DNA from: Pseudoxanthomonas sp. GM95
GTDB taxonomy: Bacteria; Pseudomonadota; Gammaproteobacteria; Xanthomonadales; Xanthomonadaceae
NCBI RefSeq assembly: GCF_900109775.1
Contig: NZ_FOAX01000003.1
Coordinates: 248,001 to 312,000, forward strand
DNA: 64,000 bases
Reading direction: 5' to 3'
Part shown: positions 24,448 through 32,557 of the stretch, one piece after another
Numbering within the stretch: position 1 is the first letter of the stretch
How the letters are laid out: every line of letters begins with the position of its first letter
The notes under the pieces: model-generated
What the model saw: the letters and a program-made list of their open reading frames with translations, nothing else
Told to the model about the DNA's origin: nothing
Database searches by the model: none
Program-made: the position numbers and the translations under genes

Positions 24448-26577
24448 TCAGTAAGCCGCCGGGTCAGCGCTGAAGCTGACCGGGACGTTGATGACGGCCT
24501 GCGCGCCGCTGGGCAGGTCGACGCTGACGGCGATGGTCGAAGTGCCCGCACTTCCCCCCGAGGCGGCACAGGTGCCGCCGCCGGTGGTCGCGCAGGTCCA
24601 AGGCGCGGACAGCGTGGCGCCATTGGGCAACGTGTCGTTGACTGTCGCCGCCGTGATGCCGGCCGGGCCGGCATTGCTCACGGTGATGGTGTAGTTGCTG
24701 CTGCCTCCCGGCGTGTAGGTCGTGGCCGCATCGCTCTTGGTCACACTCAGGTTGGCCAGGCGCGCGCTGTTGGTGATGCGGCAGATCACCGTGGTCTGCT
24801 TGTTGGCCAGCGCTGGCGCGGTGTAATCGAACTGGTTGCCGGTACCGGTGGCGACCTGGTTGTTGTCCTGATCCGTGCACACCCAGGTGCTGGTGTAGCG
24901 CGCCAGCGTCGTGCCGCTGGACGCGACTTCAGCCAGCGAGTAGCTGCTGCCCGGCGTACTGACGAACGGCGTGGTCGTACCGCCATTGCCGACGTTGTTG
25001 ACCGACGACACCACGCTGCCACCGGTGCTGATGCTCAGGTTGAAGCGGCCGGCATCGGTGGTGGGCGCCAGCACCTTCTGCAGGCTCAGCACCGCGGCGC
25101 AGGCGCGTGCGATGCCTTCGACCGTGAATACCGCCTGGCCGATCTTGATGCCGAGCAGGCTCAGCACGTTGTCGACCAGCCCACCAAGCAGCGTGTTGAG
25201 GATGGGCGTCAGCAGCGGCCCGACCTGCTGGCCTAGCAACGTGGTCGTCGTGCTGACGACGCTGTTAACCAAGGTCACGACCGCGCTGGGCACGACGATC
25301 GGCACGCCGAGCACGCTGGCGCTGATGGTTCCGGCCTGCACGGCCAGGGTCAGGTTCGCAAGCAGGTCCGTAATCAGGGTGCCTGCGCTGACCGTGCCTG
25401 AGCTGGCGGTGCGCGTTTGCGGGAAGGGTCCTGTCACGGTGAAGGATTGCAGCCCCGGGGAACCCGTCGCAGCCGCCCGGACGTTCACCGCCAGCGGCAC
25501 CTGTGCGGTGACCAGACCAATCCCCAGGAGATTCAACTGGAACTGCAGGTTGAGCGAGGTCAACGTGGTCGGGGTGACCAGCGCATTGGTGATGACCTGA
25601 TTGCGATTGAAGAACGTCGCATCCGGGATCGTGCCGATGTAGAGGTTCACCAGACCCGGACGACCGGTGAAACTCACCGCGTTGGCCACACCATCGACGG
25701 CGGTGAGCGTGCCTTCGGCACGCGCGATGTCGGCGTAGGCCTGTACTTTGAGGACGCTGGCGGTCAGCGTCGTGTTGGTCACGCCCAGCGCGTTGATCGC
25801 GGCGATCAGCGGCGCCAGGTTGAAGTTGTTCACCGCCTCGGCGTTGAGCTTCAAGCGGATCGCGCCGGTATGGAACGACGCACCGCTTGCGCCGCAAACA
25901 TAGGTCGGCGGCTCCACCACTTGCGCCCAAACCTGTAGCGAGGCCAGCCCGGTCAGGCCGAGCGCCGCGGTATTGACCGTCACCGGCTGCGGCGTGGTGA
26001 CCACGTTGGAGAAGTTGTAGAGCTGCACCGCACCGGTGACCAGGTCCAGCGTGTCCAGTTTGACGTCGGCCAGCGAGCCCTGCGGCAGGTTGACCTGCAC
26101 CAGGTCGCCCAGGCGCACGCGGCCGGTCAACCCATCGATCGCAGGCGCCAGCGCGTTGAGCGCGTTGACCTGCGCGGTGTCGCCATCGGCTTGGGCCACC
26201 TGCACCATCGCCGCGCGCAGCTGCGCCAGGGTGACCTGCGTGTTGAGGATCTGGCCGGTGTCGCTGACGCCCAGATTGGTGCCGAGTTGGGTGATCAGCG
26301 CATTGAGATTGACGTCAGATTGCGCCAGCGCATTCCAGTCCAGCGCACTGACGTTGACCGATGTGCCGGGCAACAACGTTTGAAATAACAGGTTCAACAG
26401 CGGCCCTTGGCTGCTGTTGACGCTGACCAGGCGCGGACCGGCCGACATGCAGGCACCGGCCGTGCAGCCGGTCTGCGCCGAGGCCGAATAGCCAAACAGC
26501 GAAACGCACAGCAGCAGCACCATGCCCGCAGATCGGACGGCTGCCCGCAGTTCCGCTATCGTGGATCTGGCTTTCAC
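24448..26577 (-). CDS. Secreted TadG-like / DUF11-domain protein, first gene of the giant-repeat operon
   Basis: Predicted 709 residues. I chose GTG 26577-26575 because a ribosome site AGGGGG lies a few bases upstream; an internal ATG at 26523 would cut the signal peptide short. The signal runs through MVLLLCVSLFGYSASAQ. Residues about 45-240 (SVNVSALDWNALAQSDVNLN, VTLAQLRAAMVQVAQ, VRLGDLVQV) resemble the C-terminal domain of TadG-like proteins. A long amphipathic, Leu/Val-rich segment follows around 420-480. The last 100 residues (LSVTKSDAATTYTPGG onward, ending in FSADPAAY) are a DUF11-type domain, the same class as in the giant protein downstream. It is 17 bp ahead of the giant gene in one operon. 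It may be a tip or assembly partner; the function is unknown. Confidence 0.75.
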   Translation of the reverse strand: MKARSTIAELRAAVRSAGMVLLLCVSLFGYSASAQTGCTAGACMSAGPRLVSVNSSQGPLLNLLFQTLLPGTSVNVSALDWNALAQSDVNLNALITQLGTNLGVSDTGQILNTQVTLAQLRAAMVQVAQADGDTAQVNALNALAPAIDGLTGRVRLGDLVQVNLPQGSLADVKLDTLDLVTGAVQLYNFSNVVTTPQPVTVNTAALGLTGLASLQVWAQVVEPPTYVCGASGASFHTGAIRLKLNAEAVNNFNLAPLIAAINALGVTNTTLTASVLKVQAYADIARAEGTLTAVDGVANAVSFTGRPGLVNLYIGTIPDATFFNRNQVITNALVTPTTLTSLNLQFQLNLLGIGLVTAQVPLAVNVRAAATGSPGLQSFTVTGPFPQTRTASSGTVSAGTLITDLLANLTLAVQAGTISASVLGVPIVVPSAVVTLVNSVVSTTTTLLGQQVGPLLTPILNTLLGGLVDNVLSLLGIKIGQAVFTVEGIARACAAVLSLQKVLAPTTDAGRFNLSISTGGSVVSSVNNVGNGGTTTPFVSTPGSSYSLAEVASSGTTLARYTSTWVCTDQDNNQVATGTGNQFDYTAPALANKQTTVICRITNSARLANLSVTKSDAATTYTPGGSSNYTITVSNAGPAGITAATVNDTLPNGATLSAPWTCATTGGGTCAASGGSAGTSTIAVSVDLPSGAQAVINVPVSFSADPAAY

Positions 26578-26937
26578 CGGCTGCCCCCTGTCCTTTGCCG
26601 CCGTTGTGACGCTTCAATCAATCGACCGTGCGAACTCCTCCTGCATTTGCATGTGGCGACTTCAGAAAATATGCGCCACATTCACAATCCTTTGCGATAC
26701 GGTTCACGGATCGATTTATCCCGCTTTACCGGCGTCGATTTACTCGGCGCCGCTTGGATTACGTTGATAATGCGTTTTTGACATTTGGCCAAATCGCACT
26801 GCAGCAATTAGGGGTTAGCTTCGCTAACAGCAATGCGTTCTGAGCACGGGAACCACTTGAAATCTCCAGCGTGTTAGTAAAATGCGACACGCCGTACACG
26901 CAGTGTCAGGTCGGACATAAACCGGAGGAATCTACAA
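26578..26937. promoter_or_regulatory. AT-rich divergent control region with palindromes
   Basis: This 360-bp gap between the surface operon (minus) and the XRE regulator (plus) is visibly richer in A/T than the genes around it. It holds a perfect 12-bp palindrome ATTTGGCCAAAT at 26783-26794 and a hairpin GTTAGC-TTC-GCTAAC at 26814-26828. Both lie between the two starts and are natural operator candidates for the divergent XRE protein. No convincing promoter for the minus-strand operon was identified. No gene was found here. Confidence 0.5.
26857..26883 (+). promoter_or_regulatory. Probable sigma-70 promoter of the XRE gene
   Basis: TTGAAA (26857-26862) and TAAAAT (26878-26883) match -35 and -10 boxes with one mismatch each, though the 15-bp spacer is short. 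A ribosome site GGAGGA at 26924-26929 sits 8 bp before ATG 26938, one of the clearest in the window. Confidence 0.45.
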
Positions 26938-27309
26938 ATGCACGTCATGGCAGACCGGATCAGACAGGCCCGCAGATTGAGAAACCTGTCGCAGACGCAG
27001 TTGGCTGAAACCGTCGGTGTCCAGCGCAGCGCCGTCGCGCAGTGGGAACGCACGGGCGGCACCCACCCCAGCGTCGAGCATCTGGCGCAGGTGGCCGTGG
27101 CGACCCATGTGTTCTTCGAGTGGCTGGCGACCGGGCGTGGCGCGGTCAATGCCGATGCCTCGATGTCGCTGGAACGTGTGAGCGCGCCGCCGCAGGTCGA
27201 TAATTTCGCCAAGGACGAGGTGGAATCCAACGTCCTTCAGCTCATGCGCAAGCTGTCCCCGCGCAGGCGCTCGGCGGCATATCAACTGTTGCGGGCGATG
27301 GTCGGTTGA
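26938..27309 (+). CDS. XRE/Cro-type helix-turn-helix regulator
   Basis: Predicted 123 residues. The N-terminal 70 residues are an HTH_3 domain: IRQARRLRNLSQTQLAETVG, VQRSAVAQWERTGGTHPS and VEHLAQVAVATHVFFEWLATG give the five-helix Cro/C1 pattern, with SQTQLAETVGVQRSAVAQWE the DNA-reading helix pair. A short acidic linker and a basic C-terminal helix (LMRKLSPRRRSAAYQLL) follow; no ligand domain is evident. The ribosome site GGAGGA fixes ATG 26938. It diverges from the giant-repeat operon and faces palindromes in between, so it may control that operon, itself, or both; this is inference from position. A terminator shared with gpsA lies downstream. Confidence 0.85.
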   Translation: MHVMADRIRQARRLRNLSQTQLAETVGVQRSAVAQWERTGGTHPSVEHLAQVAVATHVFFEWLATGRGAVNADASMSLERVSAPPQVDNFAKDEVESNVLQLMRKLSPRRRSAAYQLLRAMVG

Positions 27310-27375
27310 GAAAATCGACCTCAATAAACGTTAAACCGAGATTATCGACAGATTTTCTCGGGTAGCGTGATCACG
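27308..27375. repeat. Inverted repeat and perfect palindrome downstream of the XRE gene
   Basis: GAGAAAATC (27308-27316, overlapping the XRE stop) is repeated inverted as GATTTTCTC at 27351-27359, a perfect 9-bp pair 34 bp apart. A perfect 10-bp palindrome CGTGATCACG follows at 27366-27375. They lie between the XRE gene and its terminator. Roles are unknown; they could be operator sites or an mRNA 3' structure. Confidence 0.4.
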
Positions 27376-27453
27376 ATTTAATCCGCAGGCCGGGAGAAAA
27401 TATCGGCGCGGGCGTGGCTGACTGCTTGGTCATATCGCTGACTCGGAAAAAAG

Positions 27454-27480
27454 AAAACCCGCGCCGTAGCGCGGGTTTTT
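27454..27480 (+). terminator. Terminator between XRE gene and gpsA (both directions)
   Basis: AAAACCCGCGC (27454-27464) pairs perfectly with GCGCGGGTTTT (27469-27479), loop CGTA, followed by T on the plus strand. A-runs on the left give a T-run on the minus strand too, so it can also end the gpsA transcript, which stops at 27522. Confidence 0.85.
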
Positions 27481-27521
27481 CTTTCAGGCCAGTCAGCTTT
27501 CAGGACCGCTCGCTGGATTGG

Positions 27522-28553
27522 TCAGACCGCAACGTCCTTGAACAGCGTTTCCGGGTATTCCGGTTTCTGCTCGCGGGCCAGCAGGCGCTCCAGCGCATCG
27601 CGCGGGGTGATGTCGCCATGCAGGACATCGCCGACCGCTTCGGTGATCGACAGGTCGATGCCGTGCTTGCGCGCCTGGCGCATCACTTCATCGGCGGTCT
27701 GCACCGATTCGACCACCTGGCCGATCTCTCGGACCGCTTCCTCGATCGACTGGCCGCGTCCCAGCGCCAGGCCGAGGCGGCGATTGCGCGACAGGTCGCC
27801 GGTGCAGGTCAGCACCAGGTCGCCCAGGCCGGCCAAGCCCATCAGGGTTTCCGGGCGCGCGCCGATGGCCGCAGCCAGGCGGAGCATCTCGTTGAGGCCG
27901 CGGGTGATCAGGCCGGCGCGGGCATTGAGGCCCAGACCCATGCCGTCGGCCACGCCGGTGGCCACGGCCAGCACGTTCTTCATCGCGCCGCCCAGCTCGG
28001 CGCCCACCATGTCGTTGCCGGTGTAGGCGCGGAACGCCGGGCCGTGCAGCACGTCGGCGACCTGCTGGCAGAACGCCTCATCGGCGCCATGGATGGTCAG
28101 CGCGGTGGGCAGGCCCTGCGCGACTTCCTTGGCGAACGACGGCCCGGTGACCACGGCCAGCGGCACCTCGGTGCCCAGCACGTCCTCGGCCACCTCATGC
28201 AGGAACCGGCTCGACCCTGGCTCGAAGCCCTTGGTCGCCCAGCTCACGCCCACGCCGGCCGGCAACAGCGGCGCCAGCAGGTGCAGGGTTTCGGTGAAGG
28301 CGTGCGAGGGCACCACGACCAGCACCTGGTCGGCATCGGCCATGGCCGTGGCCAGGTCGGTGGTGGCGCGCAGGTTCGCGGGAAGCGGAATGCCGGGCAG
28401 GTAGCGCGGATTCTCATGCGCGGTGTCGATGGCGTGGGCCACCGTCGCATCGCGCCCCCACAGCACGGCCTGGTGGCCGTGCCGGGCGATCAGGGCGGCC
28501 AGTGCGGTTCCCCAGGAACCGGCACCGAGCACCGCGACTTTCAACACTTTCAT
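27522..28553 (-). CDS. gpsA: Glycerol-3-phosphate dehydrogenase [NAD(P)+]
   Basis: Predicted 343 residues. It reduces dihydroxyacetone phosphate to sn-glycerol 3-phosphate, the backbone of phospholipids, in the cytoplasm. The N-terminus [14 protein letters not shown] is the GxGxxG dinucleotide site; [31 protein letters not shown] and [20 protein letters not shown] are the family's conserved substrate and catalytic segments (including the catalytic Lys in GAMKN). I chose ATG 28553 ([10 protein letters not shown]) because AGGGGAAG lies just upstream; an ATG 15 bp earlier has no such site. It follows secB at a 56-bp gap, the arrangement also known from enteric bacteria (secB-gpsA). Confidence 0.95.
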   Translation of the reverse strand: MKVLKVAVLGAGSWGTALAALIARHGHQAVLWGRDATVAHAIDTAHENPRYLPGIPLPANLRATTDLATAMADADQVLVVVPSHAFTETLHLLAPLLPAGVGVSWATKGFEPGSSRFLHEVAEDVLGTEVPLAVVTGPSFAKEVAQGLPTALTIHGADEAFCQQVADVLHGPAFRAYTGNDMVGAELGGAMKNVLAVATGVADGMGLGLNARAGLITRGLNEMLRLAAAIGARPETLMGLAGLGDLVLTCTGDLSRNRRLGLALGRGQSIEEAVREIGQVVESVQTADEVMRQARKHGIDLSITEAVGDVLHGDITPRDALERLLAREQKPEYPETLFKDVAV

Positions 28554-28609
28554 CTCTTCCCCTGTCATTGGTACAGGGGAAGGAGGTTTAGCACAGACGA
28601 CATCAAGGA

Positions 28610-29128
28610 TTAGACGTTGCCGACCGGCGGATCGTTCTCGATGATGCCCTGCTGACCCTGCTGTGCGCGCTGGCGCAGCGTCTCGGCGTACAGGCCGTCA
28701 AAGTTGATCGGCTGCAGGAAGAACGGCGGGAAGCCGCCGGCCTGGATCAGGTCGCTCAGCAGCTGGCGCACGTACGGGAACAGGATGCTCGGGCACTGGG
28801 TGCCCAGCAGCGCGTCGATGGTCTGCGGGTCGAAACCGGCCAGGCCGAACACGCCAGCCTGCTGCACTTCGGCCACATAGGCGGTCTTGTCGCCGGCCTT
28901 GCAGGTCAGGGTCACGCCCAGGACCACTTCAAAGGCATTCTCGGCCAGGCGCTGCACGCGCTGGTTGAGGTTGAGGTTGAGCTCGGGCGCGATGTTCTCG
29001 GAATAGATCGCCGGGGCGCTGGGCACTTCGAAAGACACGTCCTTGACGTAGATCTTCTCGACGGTGAAGTTCGGGCCGGTGGCCTGGTTGACTGCGTCGG
29101 TGGCGCCGTTGGTGGTCTCGTCGGACAT
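28610..29128 (-). CDS. secB: Protein-export chaperone SecB
   Basis: Predicted 172 residues. SecB forms a tetramer that holds preproteins unfolded and hands them to SecA. The body matches the family: [65 protein letters not shown] and [16 protein letters not shown]. Start ATG 29128 (MSDETTN) has GGAG at suitable spacing; an in-frame ATG 12 bp upstream is less likely. It is followed by gpsA and preceded at 117 bp by a rhodanese gene, as in the E. coli yibN-grxC-secB-gpsA block but without grxC between them. Confidence 0.96.
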   Translation of the reverse strand: MSDETTNGATDAVNQATGPNFTVEKIYVKDVSFEVPSAPAIYSENIAPELNLNLNQRVQRLAENAFEVVLGVTLTCKAGDKTAYVAEVQQAGVFGLAGFDPQTIDALLGTQCPSILFPYVRQLLSDLIQAGGFPPFFLQPINFDGLYAETLRQRAQQGQQGIIENDPPVGNV

Positions 29129-29245
29129 CGTGTACTCCAAAAAATGCGTGACAGTGATGGGCGGAAAACCCGGGATTATCGCATGGGGTGGCGACGCCTC
29201 CGGCCCGGTTCAAGGGCCGCACGCGCCGTCAGGCGTGTTCAGAAC

Positions 29246-29680
29246 TCAGGCGCGGCCCTTGACCAGTGGCAGGTCGGCTGCCTGCCAGGCGGCGACGCCG
29301 CCATCGAGCACGTAGACCTTGGCAAAGCCGGCCTTTTTCAGCTGGGCGGCCGCGCCAGGCGCGGTCTGGCCGCTGCGGCAGACCAGCACGACCGGGCGTT
29401 CGCCCGCGCCGGCCAGCAGCTTGTGCTTGGGATCGAACTTGCCGGCCAGGTTCTTGCTGCCCGGGATGTGGCCCTTCTCGAACTCGCCACTGGCCGACAG
29501 GTCCAGCACCAGCGCATTCTCGGAGTTGACCAGCGCAGTCAGCTGGGCCGGGCGCAGGCCGGCGTAGCCGCGGAACAGGCGCATGATTTCGGTCACGATG
29601 ATCGCGATCGTCAGGCCCACCAGGGCCATCGACAGCATCGCGTTGTCGGCGGCGAACGCCTTGATTTGTTCGAAGTTCAC
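29246..29680 (-). CDS. Membrane-anchored rhodanese-domain protein (YibN-like)
   Basis: Predicted 144 residues. One transmembrane helix at about 15-36 (MLSMALVGLTIAIIVTEIM) anchors a cytoplasmic rhodanese domain. LVLDLSASGEFEKGHIPGS is the CH2A-type start of the fold and VLVCRSGQTAPGAA holds the active-site Cys loop (CRSGQTA), so it could carry a persulfide. YVLDGGVAAWQAADLPL closes the fold. It sits upstream of secB and gpsA on the same strand, the same order as E. coli yibN. Its partner and physiological role are not established from sequence. Confidence 0.88.
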   Translation of the reverse strand: MNFEQIKAFAADNAMLSMALVGLTIAIIVTEIMRLFRGYAGLRPAQLTALVNSENALVLDLSASGEFEKGHIPGSKNLAGKFDPKHKLLAGAGERPVVLVCRSGQTAPGAAAQLKKAGFAKVYVLDGGVAAWQAADLPLVKGRA

Positions 29681-29767
29681 GGCAGAAGAAGGGTCAAGAG
29701 GCGTGAAAAGGCCGGCGATTGTCGCACAGCGCGCCGCCTGCGACGTGCCGGGTGCGGTGACGGGCGG

Positions 29768-30196
29768 TTACTGACCCTGCCAGAGGTCGGGCAGGCCGTC
29801 CTGCAGCCACCATTGCTCGGCCGCGTCGTCCCAATGCCAGCGCTCGCGCACCCGCAGGATGCGCTCGGCCATGGTGTTACGGTTGACCACACGCATTTCG
29901 ATCACCCGCACCACCACGTCATCAGGCTCGCTCATGCTGCCGATCTCGGAATAGCCGGTGATTTCCACCTGCTCGTAGCGCGAGAGTTCCAGCGCGCTCA
30001 GTGCGCGCGATTCGCGCACCTTTGGGTCGACCACGCCCCAGGCCTGGTCGAACTCGCCCCAGCGCATCGCCTTGGTGAACAGGGTCTGGGTGTCGGTGAG
30101 CTTGCGCTGCTTGGCACGATTGCCGATCGCCTGCGCCGGCAGGGCGCTGGTCACCAGCAGCAGGACCGCCAGCGTCATCCAGAAAAGTCGTGCCAC
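29768..30196 (-). CDS. Small exported protein of unknown function
   Basis: Predicted 142 residues. I chose GTG 30196 because GGGGA lies 8 bp upstream and the reading starts directly with a signal peptide (ARLFWMTLAVLLLVTSALPAQA); an ATG at 30226 is possible. The mature part is hydrophilic and mixed alpha/beta, with TLFTKAMRWGEFDQAWGVVD, YEQVEITGYSEIGS and a Trp-rich end (RERWHWDDAAEQWWLQDG). No known catalytic motif is visible. It lies 31 bp after the thioesterase gene on the same strand and may be cotranscribed. I do not recognise its family and assign no function beyond export to the periplasm. Confidence 0.7.
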   Translation of the reverse strand: MARLFWMTLAVLLLVTSALPAQAIGNRAKQRKLTDTQTLFTKAMRWGEFDQAWGVVDPKVRESRALSALELSRYEQVEITGYSEIGSMSEPDDVVVRVIEMRVVNRNTMAERILRVRERWHWDDAAEQWWLQDGLPDLWQGQ

Positions 30197-30227
30197 GGTG
30201 CTCGTCCCCTTGCGTGTGCTGCGCATC

Positions 30228-30686
30228 CTACCCTTTGGCCAGCGCGACGTAGCGCCCGGACAGCTCGGCGGCCACGCCGCCTTCAGGCAGCAGCACCTGC
30301 GCCAGCACCTGCGCGCGTGCCTTGCCGCGACGTCGGAAGGTTTCGATGAACTCGTCCCAGCGCGTGTCCGGATCCAGCCAGGCTTCGGCCTGCAGGTCGT
30401 GCAGCAGCGGCGCGCGATAGCGCACGGTGCTGTCGGCCACGTACACCTCGGCATCGAAGCCGGCCTGCTGCAACTTCAGCGTCGCCAGGCCCCAGCCGGC
30501 GATGGTCATCAGTCCGCTCAGGCTGCCGCCGAAGGCCGTGCCTTTGTCATTGACGTTGGCCGACAGCGGCGCGCCGACATGCAAACGCTCGCCGTCGAAA
30601 CGCTGCAGCGAGAGTTGCATCGCCGCCAGCGGCGGCATGGCCGCGCAGGTGGCGCGCAGCGGGACAAGCAAGGCATCAAGGTCCAT
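30228..30686 (-). CDS. YiiD C-terminal-type hotdog thioesterase
   Basis: Predicted 152 residues. The chain has the single-domain hotdog pattern: ANVNDKGTAFGGSLSGLMTIAGWGLATLKL forms the central helix region (segment shown begins at about residue 43; key residues Asn, Gly-Thr-Ala-Phe-Gly-Gly), and VADSTVRYRAPLLHDLQAEAW is the following strand. This matches the putative thioesterase domain found at the C-terminus of YiiD. Substrate unknown. The start is only 18 bp from the divergent hemD start (30705), so the two promoters must overlap the opposite gene. An exported unknown protein follows on the same strand. Confidence 0.75.
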   Translation of the reverse strand: MDLDALLVPLRATCAAMPPLAAMQLSLQRFDGERLHVGAPLSANVNDKGTAFGGSLSGLMTIAGWGLATLKLQQAGFDAEVYVADSTVRYRAPLLHDLQAEAWLDPDTRWDEFIETFRRRGKARAQVLAQVLLPEGGVAAELSGRYVALAKG

Positions 30687-30704
30687 CGCGTACTCTTGGT
30701 GGTC

Positions 30705-31475
30705 ATGGGTCCGGACGAAGCGCGCGCATGGTACGTCATCTCCCTGCGACCGCAGGGCGAGCACGCGGCCCTGCGCCGCGCCGCCGCGCGCGTGGGCGCG
30801 GGGCTGATCGAACTCTCGCCTTGGGCCTTGGTGCCGCGTGGCGATGACATCGCGATCGCCGCGTTGCAGGCCGCGCTGGACGCGGACGTGGTGCTGTTCA
30901 CCAGCCCGGCCGCAGTGCGTTTCGCAGCGCAGTTGCAGCCGCTGAATGCACGTGATGGACAAGCGTGGATCGCAACAGGCGCCGGCACGCGCCTGGCACT
31001 GCAGCGCGCGGGAATCACACAGGCCATCGCACCGACACGCATGGACAGCGAAGGCCTGCTCGCGCTGACCGCCTTGTCATCACTGCAGGATCGCAGCGTC
31101 GGACTGGTCACCGCACCCGACGGCCGTGGCGTGCTGGCGCCCAGCCTGCAGGCACGCGGTGCACAACTGCGGCTGGCGGAAATCTACGACCGCAAGCCCT
31201 GCGCACTGCCAGCTGCGGCACTTGCACAACTGGCCACGTGCACCGCGCCGACCTGCCTGGCGCTATCTAGCGGCGGCGCCTTGCAGCAGGTGCTGCAGCG
31301 ACTGCCCGATCCCCTGAAACAGCGCCTGCTGGGCGCGACAGCCATCGCCGCCAGCCCACGCCTGGAAGCGGTCGCGCGTGAGGCTGGTTTCGCCGCCATC
31401 GTGCCTGCACAAGGCCCGCGTCCTGCGCAGCTGATGGCCGCCGCGCACGCCTGGTTCTCACATCGCATCCGTTAG
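30705..31475 (+). CDS. hemD: Uroporphyrinogen-III synthase
   Basis: Predicted 256 residues. HemD closes hydroxymethylbilane into uroporphyrinogen III with inversion of ring D, in haem synthesis. The family is poorly conserved, but the two-lobed pattern is visible: WYVISLRPQGEHAALRRAA at the start, DADVVLFTSPAAVRFAAQL, AWIATGAGTRLALQRAGI and, in the second lobe, LALSSGGALQQVL and AIAASPRLEAVAREAGF. Context is decisive: hemX and hemY follow at once on the same strand. hemC is not in the window. ATG 30705 is the first start after the divergent thioesterase gene. Confidence 0.9.
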   Translation: MGPDEARAWYVISLRPQGEHAALRRAAARVGAGLIELSPWALVPRGDDIAIAALQAALDADVVLFTSPAAVRFAAQLQPLNARDGQAWIATGAGTRLALQRAGITQAIAPTRMDSEGLLALTALSSLQDRSVGLVTAPDGRGVLAPSLQARGAQLRLAEIYDRKPCALPAAALAQLATCTAPTCLALSSGGALQQVLQRLPDPLKQRLLGATAIAASPRLEAVAREAGFAAIVPAQGPRPAQLMAAAHAWFSHRIR

Positions 31476-31528
31476 CATGCGGCGCGTTGTTGCCTGCCCT
31501 CGCCTGTTCCTGTCTGGAGTTCCCGCCC

Positions 31529-32557
31529 TTGAATGACGTCACCGCCGACCGCGATCCGTCCGACCATCCGCGCCGCAGCGTCATGCCGCTGGTCGTGGGC
31601 CTGGTGCTGGTCGCCGCCGTGGGCGCAGCGGGCTGGTACGGCTGGTCGCAGTGGCAGGCATGGACGACAACTCAGCAGGACGCCGCGCAGCAGCAGCTGG
31701 GCGCGTTCGAACAACGCTTGGACGCGCTGCGTCGCGACCAGCATGCGCAGCTCGAACGCATCCAGGATGCGGCCGCCACCAACCGCGTGCTGCGCGACGA
31801 AGTGCTGGGCCTGAGCCAGCGCGGCGCGCTGCTGGAAGACAGCGTGGCCAAGCTCGCCGACTCCACCCGCCAGGGCGCGGCCGCGCTGCGCCTGGACGAG
31901 GCCGAACTGGAACTGCACCTGGCCACCCAGCGCCTGAGCATCGCCGGCGACGTGCCCGGTGCGCAGCGCGCCTATGCGCTGGCCGCCGACACGCTGCACG
32001 GGCTGGACGATCCGCGCCTGCTCAACGTCAAGCAGGCGCTGGAACAGGAACGCAGCGCGGTCGCCCAGGTCGGCGACGGTCCGCATGCGCAAGCCGCCGC
32101 GGCGCTCGCCAAGGCCGCGGCCGCGCTGGCCCAGCTGCCCCAGAAAGCCACCACCGACGACAGCACACGCCCGAGCTGGCAGCGGATCCTCTCGCCGCTG
32201 ATCGACGTGCGCCCCAGCGGTACGCGCGTGGCGGTCGCACCGGCGCAGCGCGCGGCATTCGAGAATGCCCTGCAGCTGGAACTGACCCTTGCCCGTGGCG
32301 CGCTGGAGCGCAACGACCGTGTGGCCTATCAAGGCGCGGTGACGCGTGCCGCACAGTGGTTGCCGCGCTTGTGGCCAACCTCGCCGCAGGCCAGCGCGCT
32401 GGAGAAACAGTTCACCCAGATTGCTGCAATGCCGCTGCAGCCGGACCTGCCGGAACTGGGCAGCAGCCTGCGCGCCTTGCAGGCCGTGCGCGGGAAGCCC
32501 GCGTCCGCACCCGCGCTTCCGCCCGCGCCCTCGACCCCGCCGGGAGGCACGCCATGA
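31529..32557 (+). CDS. hemX: HemX-like membrane protein (uroporphyrinogen-III C-methyltransferase-type annotation)
   Basis: Predicted 342 residues from TTG 31529, chosen because GGAG at 31516-31519 sits 9 bp upstream; the reading before it (from 31487) lacks such a site. A single transmembrane helix (PLVVGLVLVAAVGAAGWYGW, about 19-38) is followed by a coiled-coil region (QQQLGAFEQRLDALRRDQHA onward) and a helical periplasmic domain ending in a Pro-rich tail. HemX proteins are commonly labelled uroporphyrin-III methyltransferases, but this chain has no SAM-binding methylase domain, so a structural or assembly role is more likely. It ends in an ATGA overlap with hemY, so the two are translationally coupled. 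Confidence 0.88.
   Translation: MNDVTADRDPSDHPRRSVMPLVVGLVLVAAVGAAGWYGWSQWQAWTTTQQDAAQQQLGAFEQRLDALRRDQHAQLERIQDAAATNRVLRDEVLGLSQRGALLEDSVAKLADSTRQGAAALRLDEAELELHLATQRLSIAGDVPGAQRAYALAADTLHGLDDPRLLNVKQALEQERSAVAQVGDGPHAQAAAALAKAAAALAQLPQKATTDDSTRPSWQRILSPLIDVRPSGTRVAVAPAQRAAFENALQLELTLARGALERNDRVAYQGAVTRAAQWLPRLWPTSPQASALEKQFTQIAAMPLQPDLPELGSSLRALQAVRGKPASAPALPPAPSTPPGGTP

Noticed and set aside
26778-26783. Perfect TTGACA that could be a -35 box for the XRE gene
   Set aside because: There is no acceptable -10 box 16-18 bp downstream (the hexamer is GCAGCA), and a better pair lies at 26857-26883.
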